DNA from: Nostoc sp. JL33
GTDB taxonomy: Bacteria; Cyanobacteriota; Cyanobacteriia; Cyanobacteriales; Nostocaceae
DNA: 57,195 nucleotides
Assembly: GCF_017114985.1 (NCBI RefSeq)
Contig: NZ_JABXKP010000015.1
Location: forward strand, 1-57,195
Direction of reading: 5' to 3'
Part shown: piece after piece, positions 10,164 to 20,380 of the stretch
Numbering within the stretch: position 1 is the first letter of the stretch
Layout: each line of letters begins with the position of its first letter
Notes under the pieces: model-generated
The model's input: only the letters and a program-made list of their open reading frames with translations
Databases searched by the model: none
Told to the model about the DNA's origin: nothing
Program-made: the position numbers and the translations under genes

Positions 10164-10448
10164 ATGGAAAAGATTAATCCCATTCCAAGAATAGTTGGTG
10201 AAACAACTGACGTGGAATCTTGGCTAATTCGGTCTGGGCTAAGATTTTCAGACTTAGGTGATGATGCTGCAAGTATTGCAATCCGCAAACAATGGCGAGA
10301 GTACCAAGCCGCAGTGCAAAGATGCTGTGCAACCCTACACCAACCACCCTCAAGTGTTCAACTAAGCGGCGACTATGCCAACCTGAGAATACCAGGTGCG
10401 GCATCAACCAATTGTGCTATAAGCTGTCGAGTCGTGCCAAGTCCTTAG
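10164..10448 (+). CDS. hypothetical protein, possibly truncated
   Basis: A 94-residue frame starting with ATG. The first 65 residues look protein-like (IVGETTDVESWLIRSGLRFSDLGDDAA, then a helical IRKQWREYQAAV). The end (NCAISCRVVPSP) does not, and a second frame, +1 relative to it, stays open to 10543 with a more natural LSSRAKSLDWAKDRKS. A frameshift around 10400 could have broken a longer gene. I do not recognise a family and see no clear ribosome binding site. Confidence 0.3.
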   Translation: MEKINPIPRIVGETTDVESWLIRSGLRFSDLGDDAASIAIRKQWREYQAAVQRCCATLHQPPSSVQLSGDYANLRIPGAASTNCAISCRVVPSP

Positions 10449-10638
10449 ACTGGGCAAAAGATAGAAAATCTGTGAATAGAAAATATCCATTGCAATATGC
10501 TTCGGAAAAGAGAAAGTTATCTGTTGAGGTGAGCTGTTCTTGAGCAGGGGGAAAAAGAATTATTGCCCAATAACCTTTTTCCTCAAGAGCCTCAAAAGCT
10601 TATCCGAACCGTATTGAGGCAACTGCTAACTGTTCAAG

Positions 10639-13551
10639 CTAATAATCTTGTTCCACGCCGCCCACTACTGGCCTAACTTCCGAAAATGGATCAGTACCGC
10701 CACCCCAGTTAAAATCACTAATTCGGATGCTGAAGCCGCCTAACTCCAATACCGGATTGTAACGCAAAGTGATGCCATAGGTGCGACGGCTATATTCCAA
10801 AATGTAGTCGGTGCTAGTTTCTCTACCAGTATCCAAGTTAACAGATGTTTGAAAGCCTAAGCGAAAAGGGCCGTAGATTTGCTGTGAGATCCCAGCGCTC
10901 AAGACTTTGTTATCAACGGAGCGATCAAACAAAAAGGGTGATAATCCGCTATTTAAGCCTTGAGAGTAACTAATATTAAAGGCGGTATAGTCGAAAAAAG
11001 GTCGAGAAAAATGACCAATTTGCCCTACCAACCCAACCGTACCAGTCAAGATACTTTGGTTATCACCATTGGTATAATAACTGGTAGTGCCTGTGAGGCT
11101 AGCGATCGCTTGCAAGTAAGGAACTACAGGGTTAGCCGTGTATCGTAATCCTTCAGTGGGTGTGGGTGGTAATGGTTTTCCCTGCCACAGTAACAGCCCA
11201 CGACTGAGGCTAGCGCTGGCTTGTAAACGACCTAGTGAGATGCGATCGTTTTCCCGTTGCGGTTTTAGTAAGTCTTGGCGATCGGTGTTGGCATTGATAT
11301 ATCGAGCGCTTCCCTGATAGGTGAGGTTGATGCCACTCTTGCCTAAAGGAATTACAGGAGAGGTAATAATGCCGCCAATACTGCTCTGGACAGTTTGAAA
11401 GCCGAGGGTACCGTTGTAAAAACGATCGCGGTAGCCATACTCTAGATTCAATATGTGGGGAAGGGAAGTCCCTAATGTCTGGCGCAATCCTAACCTCACC
11501 CGCAAATTATCTTCTAGCTTGTTCAAGTCAAAACTAGTTAACTCCCCAGTCCCCTCAATTACTGCTCGTGGACTCAAAACAGAATTTATCTTTGTCTTTA
11601 CACCAAACAGTGCGCCTAAGTCACCCGTGCCTTCTTGCACAGCTTTTTGTACTAGCAATTGGGGCGTGATCGTCCAGCGTGTCTGCTCTGTATCGATCAC
11701 TGGAAAGCCACGCTCAACATACAACCCACCCCGCTTATCTCCATCATAGCCGGGGGAGACTATTGCAGGTGTAACGTCCCGCTCCCGGCGGTCAAGAGTC
11801 TGCTCATTCACCGGAATTGGTAAGGAGAGTCCTTGATCAAATACCAAACGCTGTCGCTGTGTCCTGATCCGGTCTACCAAAGGTGATTCTCGCGTTAGAG
11901 TTACTTTGTCTGCGCGTAATTCTAGTTCTGGGGGGGAAAAAGGATCATTGGTGATGCGGACATCGCTTGCTTGCCAGCCTTGCGGATAGAAGTCAATGTG
12001 TTCAGCTTCAAACCTGAGCCGATTGACTACACCCCCTGATTTCGGTGCTGGTATGTTGGTAGCGCCTGCCTGACCACCAAATGTCACATCAAGTCCTCCA
12101 GGGCTGCTCACACCCGAAAGCGGCTGATTGGCTCTAATGCGATCGCTTGGCGGACGTTTTGGCACTCCACCAGCATTTACATCCGTGGGTGAAAAAGCAA
12201 AATCTGTTTGTGCTGAGGGTACGTAAATTTCTCCTCTACCATTTTCCAGTTCCCCACTATCTTGAACAAAGTTATAGGTAAAGCGTTGTCCGTGTAGTAC
12301 CTGATCGCCCCGTGTTAAAGTGATGTTGCCTTCCCCCGCAGCGATCAAGTTATCCAAATTGACTTGCAGGCGATCGGCATCCACCACCGCCCCATCAAAT
12401 CGCACAACTACATTACCTACAGCTGTAACAATTCGCCGTTGCTCGTCATACTCTTGCCGATCTGAAGTGACTTCTACAATTCTCGGTCTGGCTGGCGGGG
12501 TGCTAGCTGGTGCAGTTGTACCAGATGGTTGACCTTGTGGCTGATTAGTGGTATTTACCTGTGGTGTAGGCGTTGGTGCTTGAGTTTGTTGTTGGGCTTG
12601 GGACTTGAATTCTACAGTGATGGGCTTTGAGAGTTGGCTTGTCGGGCTGCGAGACTTGAATTCTATAAAATTTTGTACTGATTGAGAACTTGGTGCAAGA
12701 TCAGCAGCAGATACAGAGATATTGTCTTTTTTTGGAGACTGTGGTGCAGTAATATCACTTTGCTGTTTTTGCTGGGTTAACTGAGAAGTTAAAATTTCTG
12801 CCTTGGAGTGGACTAACTTGTTGCTGTTTGTGGCACTTGGGGCAATTTGAAGAGGACGCAAAGACTGGGCGACAAGGGGATTTGGGGAAACTCTATAGCT
12901 AAAACTAGGGGAGGCCAAAAAAGTTTGTTTTTCTCCACCACTAGAGTTTGAATCTAGCGTAGACGCGGAGCGGCTTGTCGTTAGATATCGCTGACCGAGT
13001 TTTTCAGAAGCTTCACCCTTTGCGTCTAGATCGTTCGCCTCCGCTCCAACTTTTGTTGGCAACGCGGTGACTTGTCTTTGCGTCTCCCGTTTACGCAGCG
13101 CCGACATCAGCAGAAATTCCGAGCGCCGGATGCCGACGCTGGGACTTGTCTTTGTGTCTTCTTTCTCTTGGCGATTAGAGGTTGTAACCTTCTGCGTGGG
13201 ATAACCAACGACAAGCGGCTGCCCCAAAAGCGCAGCAGTTCCAGAATTGGTGAGTGGGGAAGTTTCTGGTGGGAAGGTTTCTGGTGAATGAGGTATAGAG
13301 GGAGTTTCGGCAATTACCAAGTCATCGGAAGTTGAGTTTATCAAAGTTGGCAATAAAGGATCACTCTTGGTGTTACTCGCAATTGCCAACTGTGCCAGAG
13401 CTTTGGGCTGCTTGGATTTGTCTGTCTTTTCGTGTATTCCAGTATCTACACCTGAAAGAAACTTTGTATGACTAGCAGATGAGGCGGGATTTACAGGTTG
13501 TAAAGATTCGAGGATAAAAGGCGGATCGGGTGGCAGAACTGGATGAAGCAT
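10639..13551 (-). CDS. DUF3769 protein, LptD/OstA-like outer-membrane assembly protein
   Basis: The C-terminal two thirds resemble the cyanobacterial LptD-like family (DUF3769). An OstA/LptA-type beta-jellyroll segment (about residues 360-475: ADRLQVNLDNLIAAGEG, GDQVLHGQRFTYNF) is followed by a large beta-strand-rich domain ending SDFNWGGGTDPF, expected to be a barrel in the outer membrane. In other bacteria LptD inserts lipopolysaccharide into the outer leaflet. The N-terminal 350 residues are low-complexity, Ser/Gln/Pro-rich, and probably disordered or periplasmic. I chose the ATG at 13551 (MLHPVLPPDPPF) rather than a TTG at 13575. No clear signal peptide is visible at either start, which is odd for an outer-membrane protein. 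The family assignment is from memory of the pattern. Confidence 0.8.
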   Translation of the reverse strand: MLHPVLPPDPPFILESLQPVNPASSASHTKFLSGVDTGIHEKTDKSKQPKALAQLAIASNTKSDPLLPTLINSTSDDLVIAETPSIPHSPETFPPETSPLTNSGTAALLGQPLVVGYPTQKVTTSNRQEKEDTKTSPSVGIRRSEFLLMSALRKRETQRQVTALPTKVGAEANDLDAKGEASEKLGQRYLTTSRSASTLDSNSSGGEKQTFLASPSFSYRVSPNPLVAQSLRPLQIAPSATNSNKLVHSKAEILTSQLTQQKQQSDITAPQSPKKDNISVSAADLAPSSQSVQNFIEFKSRSPTSQLSKPITVEFKSQAQQQTQAPTPTPQVNTTNQPQGQPSGTTAPASTPPARPRIVEVTSDRQEYDEQRRIVTAVGNVVVRFDGAVVDADRLQVNLDNLIAAGEGNITLTRGDQVLHGQRFTYNFVQDSGELENGRGEIYVPSAQTDFAFSPTDVNAGGVPKRPPSDRIRANQPLSGVSSPGGLDVTFGGQAGATNIPAPKSGGVVNRLRFEAEHIDFYPQGWQASDVRITNDPFSPPELELRADKVTLTRESPLVDRIRTQRQRLVFDQGLSLPIPVNEQTLDRRERDVTPAIVSPGYDGDKRGGLYVERGFPVIDTEQTRWTITPQLLVQKAVQEGTGDLGALFGVKTKINSVLSPRAVIEGTGELTSFDLNKLEDNLRVRLGLRQTLGTSLPHILNLEYGYRDRFYNGTLGFQTVQSSIGGIITSPVIPLGKSGINLTYQGSARYINANTDRQDLLKPQRENDRISLGRLQASASLSRGLLLWQGKPLPPTPTEGLRYTANPVVPYLQAIASLTGTTSYYTNGDNQSILTGTVGLVGQIGHFSRPFFDYTAFNISYSQGLNSGLSPFLFDRSVDNKVLSAGISQQIYGPFRLGFQTSVNLDTGRETSTDYILEYSRRTYGITLRYNPVLELGGFSIRISDFNWGGGTDPFSEVRPVVGGVEQDY

Positions 13552-13662
13552 ATTTGAGCAAAATCGGGCTAACAAACAGCCAAATGACGGACGGAAGGAT
13601 AAACATACATTTTGCCTTCCGACTGTCGCCTTCTGCTACCTTGCAGCAAGCCACTTGGAGGA

Positions 13663-13696
13663 GGAAACTTACTAGACGAAAGTTTAGTAAGTTTCC
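13663..13696. repeat. strong hairpin between psbI and the DUF3769 gene
   Basis: GGAAACTTACTA and TAGTAAGTTTCC form a perfect 12-bp stem around a 10-base loop. No U-run follows on either strand, so it is not a standard terminator. It could stabilise or process the end of the psbI transcript. Confidence 0.6.
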
Positions 13697-13748
13697 GTGG
13701 CGTTTAGTATCTTCCGCCTTCCAAAGTCACGGATGATTTATCGCCCTT

Positions 13749-13865
13749 TTACTCTAAGTCCCGACGTCCGGGGTTACGAGCTGGATCGTTTGACAAAAAT
13801 CCGAAGACGAAGAGAGCAGCGAAGAAGGCAACAACAATATAAACAGCGATTTTTAAAGTCAGCAT
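13749..13865 (-). CDS. psbI: photosystem II reaction center protein I
   Basis: A 38-codon gene. Translation starts [12 protein letters not shown], has one membrane span, and ends [13 protein letters not shown], which is the hallmark of PsbI in cyanobacteria and plastids. PsbI is a single-helix subunit beside D1 and CP43 that helps photosystem II assembly and dimer stability. The start ATG is preceded by GGAGA at 9 bases. The length is exactly that of the family. It lies upstream of the DUF3769 gene on the same strand, about 200 bases apart. Confidence 0.96.
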   Translation of the reverse strand: MLTLKIAVYIVVAFFAALFVFGFLSNDPARNPGRRDLE

Positions 13866-14092
13866 AGAAATATCTCCAACGGGTAAGACAAAAAGAGCTT
13901 TTCTTTCAGGATCTGCCATGCAGAAAAGATAGCTCCTTTATATTACCCAAATCTCGTCCTTTTTTAGAGAACTCTGGGGACGTTTGCTCTTGTGACGTTG
14001 ACTAACGGCAAAAGTTTCTTAAAAAAGGGAACAGGTTACAGGTTACAGGGGATGGTTATTATGCCAATGCCCAATACCCAATACCCTATTTC

Positions 14093-14788
14093 TCAGTTTG
14101 AAGTAATGCTTAAGTCTTTGCCAATTCGGTTTTTGATTACTCGTGCAGGTATGCCTACAGCAACGGAGAAAGGAGGAATATCTCTATTGACAACTGCTCC
14201 GGCACCAATAACACTGCCTTTGCCGATAGTAACGCCATCTAATACTGTTACGCCATGTCCTAGCCAACAATCATCCTCAATCACAATTCCCTTGCGAGTA
14301 ACACCTTGGTATTTAATCGGCTGCATCGGATCGGCAAAATTATGGTTATTGGCATATATCCCTGAGTAGGCAGCAATCAAGCAGTGTTTACCAATTTTAA
14401 TGTCTCCTGGCCCCTCAATAGACACGTTGGGAGCAATGAAGGTGTCTTCATCAATATGTATATACGTATCTGACAAAGACCCTATATCAACGTTTCGCTC
14501 AATAGCGACTCTATTTCCTAGATGAATTCTATTATTTTTGTGTCCTCTAGCATCCATCCGCACACCCTTGAAAATATAGACTCCACTGCCTATCTCAATA
14601 CAAGAGGTACCGTTAAATTCAACACCATTTTGAATATAGACTGGGCTGCCTATCTGGGCAAAAATATTACGATATCCCAAATTACGCAACTTTGGCCCCA
14701 AAAGAAGTGTCGGAATATCTCCTAACACCGTAGTTACTAAAAGTTCTTGCACGCGCTGCAATTTTGAAAAATATTGCTTGTTCTGCAT
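14093..14788 (-). CDS. hexapeptide-repeat acyltransferase (LbH/maltose-acetyltransferase-like)
   Basis: A left-handed beta-helix transferase of 231 residues. Hexapeptide rungs run through about residues 50-200 (IGSGVYIFKGV, IHLGNRVAIERNVDIG, IDEDTFIAPNVSIEG, IEDDCWLGHGVTVLDGVTIGKGSVIGAGAVV). The catalytic-type histidine appears in the segment YANNHNFADP, as in NodL and CysE-like sugar or lipid O-acetyltransferases. The typical acyl donor is acetyl-CoA and the acceptor a sugar; the acceptor here is unknown. A TTG at 14806 extends the frame by six residues, but the ATG at 14788 is the better start. It is separated from its neighbours by large non-coding stretches. Confidence 0.85.
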   Translation of the reverse strand: MQNKQYFSKLQRVQELLVTTVLGDIPTLLLGPKLRNLGYRNIFAQIGSPVYIQNGVEFNGTSCIEIGSGVYIFKGVRMDARGHKNNRIHLGNRVAIERNVDIGSLSDTYIHIDEDTFIAPNVSIEGPGDIKIGKHCLIAAYSGIYANNHNFADPMQPIKYQGVTRKGIVIEDDCWLGHGVTVLDGVTIGKGSVIGAGAVVNRDIPPFSVAVGIPARVIKNRIGKDLSITSN

Positions 14789-16157
14789 GGCTACATATCT
14801 CTTCAATCAATTGTTGTTGACAGTGTTGAAAGTTGTTTTGTCTGTATCCTAATCTTCTGCCAATACCAACAGTGTTAGTATTGCTTTACACAGCAGCTAA
14901 ATTGGCAGGATTGCCAAAATTTCCCAATATTTTTAGATGGTTTTTCAAATGTTGAAAAACCAGAGTCTGGCTTTGACTATCTGAGCAATTATTGAAATTA
15001 GGTGTGTATAATCACTCAATTGATATGCACAATTGTGTTAATCGGCTAGAAGCTTTTGTACTATATGTACGTAAAAGTTTCGCTTCTTTTTCACCAGATC
15101 AATTAACAAAACAATTTCAGTGCATTGCAGGGTCAAACCTCAGACTATTAAATTGTCTGATCGGAAAATTTGCTCCCTTTAGATAGGCTACTGTTTTGGT
15201 TATCCGGCAAATTTGAAAAGCTTGTTACGCAACTAGGAATAGAGTTATTTGCCTTGAGGCTACTTCTTCTCAAGCGGTTTTAGTCTTTTGAAACAACTCA
15301 GTTTCACAAGCTATTTTGCAACAAAAAATACATTTAACTAGACTATATTCAAAGTTTAGATAAAATTTATGCCTAGCATGGCAATGTAATTATTGTTGGA
15401 TTTTTCTGGGTATTTTTGCCCAAATAAAACCCAATTAGGGTGGATTATCTCCCACATCAGCCATCACATTGAAGTTAACCATCGGTGCAAACAAGTAAGC
15501 GCTTCCCCGACTGCTATGACGGCTTTCTTGCAACGAATTTCTAGAGTATGCTGCTCCAATCATGTTGCACTCGGATGATTTACAGACTAGCCAATTCACG
15601 TTTGTAATTACATGAATAGCTTTTAATAACAATTGTTTTTAACGATAACACATTTTATTTTTAGTGGAACACTCTGATTAAATAAGTTGATTTCTAGGTT
15701 GCTTGTTGATGAGAATGGGGGAAATCAGTTAACTTTTTTACAGGAGCAATCGCTACCCAAAATAATTTTATACACTTAGATAAAATCCATTGAGGAAGGG
15801 AGTTGAAAAATGCTAGAAGCGGTTAATTGGCATTTTTGTCTATATTTCTCCCGTTGATCCAAGTAATTTTATGATTCCACGTTCAACTCAGAATGATATC
15901 TACTATACTTGTGACACTCTCTTCCTAAAAAAGCAAAGCTAAAAATAAAAATTTTCCTCTACCCTATTACTTATATCTAAAAATTTGTAAATCACCCATC
16001 CGGGTGAGCCAAGCGGGTGATGCGTGCTTGGCACTACTCATTATAAATTTTATTAAAGAAAGCTAAAACGTAGCTTAGTTTTTAGGAGAAGTCCACAAAA
16101 CAAGATTAAATGCCCAAATTGAGGTATCGGTTTTAACTCACACACTTGGTTCAAATT
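14789..16157. other. long AT-rich non-coding stretch
   Basis: About 1.3 kb with only short, unconvincing open frames on both strands (64, 61 and 65 codons). Cysteine-rich, irregular translations argue against coding. A short inverted motif (CACCCATCCGGGTGAGCCAAGCGGGTGA region) lies at about 15992-16020. I see no tRNA or other RNA gene, but a small RNA could not be excluded by eye. Confidence 0.5.
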
Positions 16158-16481
16158 ATGGCTTTAATTAAAGAAATTGTGCAACAAGCTCTAACTACCG
16201 GCTATCTGAGTGTTGTTGCTGAAGATCATCTGCGATCGCAGCTTCAAAGTAATTATGACTCAGAGGACTTAGATGCCTGGATAATTTTACAGCGAGCTAT
16301 TGCAGCAGGTGATGTCAAACAAGAGTCGCGCCGAAAAAAAGCTTCCCTCTCTCCTAAAGCCAAGGACGCTTCATCAAATATCAAACTTGCTTATCAAATG
16401 GCTGCGGAGATTGCTTATGCAGCAGCTGTAGCTCTGACGATGACAAAAAATACTAAAGATCAGCCTTCATTAGGTGCATAA
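16158..16481 (+). CDS. conserved small cyanobacterial protein of unknown function
   Basis: 107 residues beginning MALIKEIVQQALTTGYLSV. The first half (to about residue 55) is helical and acidic, with WIILQRAIAAGDVKQESR. A lysine/serine linker follows, then an alanine-rich helix (AYQMAAEIAYAAAVALTM) that could be amphipathic. The frame extends upstream to a TTG at 16146, but the ATG at 16158 is the natural start. The N-terminal pattern resembles small proteins I associate with Nostocales genomes; no function can be assigned. Confidence 0.7.
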   Translation: MALIKEIVQQALTTGYLSVVAEDHLRSQLQSNYDSEDLDAWIILQRAIAAGDVKQESRRKKASLSPKAKDASSNIKLAYQMAAEIAYAAAVALTMTKNTKDQPSLGA

Positions 16482-17138
16482 AATAACACCTTTCTAAGTT
16501 ATTTTCCTGATTTAGTCTATATATTTAATACCAAGTAGTTAGGGGTCGCTTTTCCTGGTTAACTGCTTGGTCGGTTTTTCATCCGATCCCATTTTAGGCG
16601 ATGTCTACGAGGAGCTACGCGTATGCATCACCTGAAGCTAACCTTTACTGAAGTATCATAATATAGCGGTTTCCGTACAAGTAAGGTACAAAAAAATAAT
16701 TGAACCACAGATAAACATCGTAGGTTAGCAGAGCTAGCTGTTAACGTACTTCTTTGCCAGGGCAATTTTATTAAAAAATAATTAAAAATTTAACTTGACT
16801 GGACACAGCTATGAGGAATTTTCACCCTCAGCCAAGACCCTAGAATTGCTCCCCGGAAGCAATACTAAAATAAATATAAATTATTTCTTCAAAACTAGAT
16901 TTTTTTAAGTGGTACATGCCAGCCAGTAAATGATTAAATTTTAATATACCAAGTACATGGCTGACGGTAACGCATAGAATTAGAAACACCTTGGTGTAAA
17001 CTTTAGCAACGAGGTTAAAAAGAATTCTCAATGCTTAACAAAGTCATGGCTTTTTCACAAAATACAGTATAAAGAATTGGCAACATTGGTAAAGAGAGTA
17101 AACAATAACCATAGCTAAACTTGGAGTTTTGCCAACCT
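16482..17138. other. intergenic region upstream of glycogen phosphorylase
   Basis: 650 bases without a convincing gene. A palindromic fragment (GATGTCTACGAGGAGCTACGCGTA, about 16599-16623) belongs to the common repeats. The glgP promoter should lie within the last 150 bases. Two short minus-strand frames (63 and 75 codons) show no protein-like pattern. Confidence 0.5.
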
Positions 17139-19706
17139 ATGCAGCCAATTCGCACATTTAACGTATCCCCTTCACTACCGCCACGACTCGAACCACTGCG
17201 GCGGCTAGCACAGAACTTGCACTGGGATTGGAACGTTGACACTAAAGATTTATTTCGTCGCTTAGACTCTGACCTGTGGGAGTCTACCCATCATAACCCG
17301 GTGTTAATGCTGGGTACTATCTCTCAATCGCGGCTTCTGGAAGTTGTCGAAGATGAAGGCTTTCTAGCGCAAATGGATCGAGCTGACCGTCAGTTAGAAG
17401 ATTATTTGCAAGAGCGCACCTGGTATCAAAAACAACGGGAGCAGAAACCAAAAGAATGCTACGCCTATTTTTCGGCGGAATTTGGACTTGTAGATTGTTT
17501 ACCCGTCTATTCTGGGGGCTTGGGCGTTCTGGCGGGGGATCACCTCAAATCTGCTAGTGACTTGGGGCTACCGCTTGTCGGTGTAGGTTTACTGTATCAG
17601 CAAGGCTACTTTGCCCAGTATCTTAATGCCGATGGCTGGCAGCAAGAACGCTACCTGATGAACGATTTCTACAATATGCCCTTGCATCTAGAGCGCAATC
17701 CTGATGGTTCAGAACTGCGAATTGCGGTAGATTATCCAGGACGCAAGGTGTATGCCAGAGTTTGGCGTGTACAGGTAGGAACGGTGCCTCTGTATTTGAT
17801 GGACACCAACATTGAACCCAACAATACTTACGATCACGACATCACAGATCAGTTGTACGGTGGCGACATCGATATGCGTATCCACCAGGAAATCATGCTG
17901 GGGATCGGTGGTGTGCAAATGCTCAAAGCCTTGGGGCTGAAAGTCACCGCTTACCATATGAATGAAGGTCACGCCGCCTTCTCTGCTTTAGAGCGTATCC
18001 GCTTGCTGATTCAGGAAGAGGGGCTGAATTATGCCCAAGCTAAACAGGTGGTGGCTTCTAGTAATATCTTTACCACCCATACACCAGTACCAGCAGGGAT
18101 TGACTTGTTCGCTCCCGACAAAATGTTGTACTACCTGGGGTACTATGCTGAGATATTTGGGTTGCCCAAAGAGCAATTTTTAGGACTGGGGCGGGAGAAT
18201 ACAGGCGATTTATCTGGGCCTTTCAGTATGGCGGTGCTGGCGCTGAAGATGGCAACATTTTCTAACGGTGTCGCACAACTGCATGGTGTGGTGTCGCGGC
18301 AAATGTTCCAGGGCTTGTGGAAGAAGGTGCCAGTAGAGGAAGTGCCGATCGCCGCCATTACTAACGGTGTCCATGCTCGGAGTTGTGTGGCAAAATCGAC
18401 TCAAGAATTGTACGATCGCTACCTGGGGCCAAACTGGTCATCAGCCCCACTAGATAGCCCATTATGGGAGCGGATGGACGCCATACCCGATGAGGAGTTG
18501 TGGCGCAATCACGAACGCTGCCGCTTAGATATGATTTTGTATGTGCGAGAGCATTTGGTCAAGCATTTGCGCGATCGCGGCGCTTCCGCCTCCGAAATTG
18601 TCCAGGCACAAGAAGTTTTAGATCCTTACGCTTTCACCATTGGCTTTGCCCGTCGCTTTGCCACCTACAAACGTGCCACCCTCTGGATGCGTGATTTGGA
18701 TCGCATTAAGCGGCTTTTGCTGGGCAACAAAGACCGAAAAGTGCAATTCGTGATTGCTGGTAAGGCACACCCGAAGGATATTCCAGGTAAAGAACTCATC
18801 CGCGATATCAATCACTTTATCCATGAACAACACTTAGAAAAACAAGTAGTGTTTGTTCCCAATTACGACATTTACATATCCCGGTTGATGGTTGCGGGTT
18901 GCGATATCTGGTTAAACACACCGCGTCGTCCACGGGAAGCCTCTGGTACCAGTGGGATGAAAGCAGCAATGAATGGATTGCCGAATTTAAGTGTACTAGA
19001 TGGCTGGTGGGATGAAGCTGATTATGTCCGCACGGGCTGGGCAATTGGACATGGAGAGAATTACGACGATCCTAACTACCAAGATGAAGTAGAAGCAAAT
19101 GCTCTCTACGAGTTGTTAGAAAAGGAAGTTGTACCCTTATTTTACGATCACCGCGATAGTGATGGCTTACCCCGTCCGTGGGTTGCCAAAATGAAGGATG
19201 CAATTCGCCTGAATTGTCCCTTCTTTAATACAGCGCGGATGGTAGGAGAATATGCACAAAGGGCTTATTTCCCAGCCAGCGATCGCTATCATACCCTGAC
19301 TGTCGATAACTATGCCCCAGCCAAAGAACTAGCTGCTTGGAAAGAAAAACTGGGCGAACACTGGTTCAACATCAAAATCAAAAATATAGACGCATCGGCA
19401 CCTTCAGACGACATTGAAGTTAACCAAACCGTTGCTGTCAAAGCCAAGCTTGACTTGGCAACTTTGACGAATAATGATGTGCAGGTAGAGCTATATCAAG
19501 GTGCGATCGATGCCAATGGTGAGATTGTCAACGCTGTGTCAGTGGTGATGGATTACCAAGGGGAAGATGCAGGGCAATTGAGTACTTACACGGGTAATAT
19601 CACCTATACAGCTTCTGGTTTGCAAGGCTTGTCTTTGCGTGTATTGCCGAAAAATCAAAATCTGGCTAATCCCTATGAACCAAGGTTGATTGCTTGGGCA
19701 GAATAA
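17139..19706 (+). CDS. glgP: alpha-glucan (glycogen) phosphorylase
   Basis: Releases glucose-1-phosphate from glycogen by phosphorolysis in the cytoplasm. An N-terminal DUF3417-type region (about 1-110, NLHWDWN) leads into the GT35 catalytic domain with YFSAEFGL, YSGGLGVLAGDHLKSASDLG, HMNEGHAAF and FTTHTPVPAG. The pyridoxal-phosphate segment EASGTSGMKAAMNG places the Schiff-base lysine at residue 608, followed by LDGWWDEA. The 855 residues fit the shorter, DUF3417-containing bacterial subfamily. The ATG at 17139 (MQPIRTFNV) is preferred over a TTG at 17121; GGAG lies 12 bases upstream. A rho-independent terminator follows. Confidence 0.95.
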   Translation: MQPIRTFNVSPSLPPRLEPLRRLAQNLHWDWNVDTKDLFRRLDSDLWESTHHNPVLMLGTISQSRLLEVVEDEGFLAQMDRADRQLEDYLQERTWYQKQREQKPKECYAYFSAEFGLVDCLPVYSGGLGVLAGDHLKSASDLGLPLVGVGLLYQQGYFAQYLNADGWQQERYLMNDFYNMPLHLERNPDGSELRIAVDYPGRKVYARVWRVQVGTVPLYLMDTNIEPNNTYDHDITDQLYGGDIDMRIHQEIMLGIGGVQMLKALGLKVTAYHMNEGHAAFSALERIRLLIQEEGLNYAQAKQVVASSNIFTTHTPVPAGIDLFAPDKMLYYLGYYAEIFGLPKEQFLGLGRENTGDLSGPFSMAVLALKMATFSNGVAQLHGVVSRQMFQGLWKKVPVEEVPIAAITNGVHARSCVAKSTQELYDRYLGPNWSSAPLDSPLWERMDAIPDEELWRNHERCRLDMILYVREHLVKHLRDRGASASEIVQAQEVLDPYAFTIGFARRFATYKRATLWMRDLDRIKRLLLGNKDRKVQFVIAGKAHPKDIPGKELIRDINHFIHEQHLEKQVVFVPNYDIYISRLMVAGCDIWLNTPRRPREASGTSGMKAAMNGLPNLSVLDGWWDEADYVRTGWAIGHGENYDDPNYQDEVEANALYELLEKEVVPLFYDHRDSDGLPRPWVAKMKDAIRLNCPFFNTARMVGEYAQRAYFPASDRYHTLTVDNYAPAKELAAWKEKLGEHWFNIKIKNIDASAPSDDIEVNQTVAVKAKLDLATLTNNDVQVELYQGAIDANGEIVNAVSVVMDYQGEDAGQLSTYTGNITYTASGLQGLSLRVLPKNQNLANPYEPRLIAWAE

Positions 19707-19738
19707 GAGTGCTGAGTAGTTATTGAATACTCAAGATT

Positions 19739-19772
19739 AGGCGTTGCTGATTTAAGTTTAGCAACGCCTTTT
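19739..19772 (+). terminator. rho-independent terminator after glgP
   Basis: GGCGTTGCT pairs with AGCAACGCC around an 11-base loop, followed by TTTT. It starts about 30 bases after the glgP stop. Confidence 0.85.
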
Positions 19773-19879
19773 ATGTTACATATTTTTAGGTAGAAAATTA
19801 ATATTTAGTATCTGTTATAACGAGGAGATAGGTGGAGCGATCCAGTACTCCAACTCAATTCCCATGAATCAAAAGGATA

Positions 19880-20035
19880 TGTGCGTCACCGATAGCGTTC
19901 GCGTAGCGTCTCGTAGAGAAGCGGTAGCGAGTCATCTCCCTACAGCCCTGCGGGCATCCTACGGCAGGCGCTAGCCTCTCCCTTTGGGAGAAGGGGAGAC
20001 GCTAAAAGCGAACGAGCGTCATAGCCCGTCGTAGA
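19880..20035. repeat. cluster of Nostoc-type short palindromic repeats
   Basis: Includes GCGTTCGCGTAGCGTCTCG, TAGAGAAGCGGTAGCGAG and AGACGCTAAAAGCGAACGAGCG, which are fragments of the GC-rich palindromes found between genes across this window. Confidence 0.65.
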
Positions 20036-20092
20036 CGTCCCAAAACCGTTTTAACGTATCCCGGAAGTCCCCACCCTCAACTCTTAGTAGGG

Positions 20093-20380
20093 TGGGCTGA
20101 TTCTGCCTCTTTGAACCTGCTGAAATTGTTAATGAGCGAGTCGGAAGCAGGATATTTACTCATACTCGGAGCCTATCGAGATAACGAAGTTTTCCCTGCC
20201 CATCCGTTGATGCTAATCCTGAAAGAACTGCAAAAACGAGATGCCAATCTCAATACCTTAATGCTGGCTCCGTTGGATGAAACCGACATTACCTGTTTAG
20301 TTGCCGATACCTGCCATCAGGAAGAGGGGTTAGAAGTGTCCCACCAACCTGCGGTGTGCGGGAGTATCCCGGAGGTTTAG
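20093..20380 (+). pseudogene. fragment of a large AAA-ATPase-containing serine/threonine kinase
   Basis: The open frame encodes WADSASLNLLKLLMSES followed by LLILGAYRDNEVFPAHPL and DETDITCLVADT. This is the STAND-type ATPase segment (Walker B neighbourhood and sensor region) of the very large multi-domain kinases (Ser/Thr kinase, ATPase, GAF, histidine kinase) common in Nostoc. The parent would be over 1500 residues. Neither the upstream Walker A part nor any downstream domain is present, and the last 15 codons drift into unrelated sequence. It is a gene relic between repeats. Confidence 0.75.

Noticed and set aside
14992..15186. 64-codon plus-strand frame
   Set aside because: Starts with an unsupported codon in AT-rich DNA and shows no protein-like composition.
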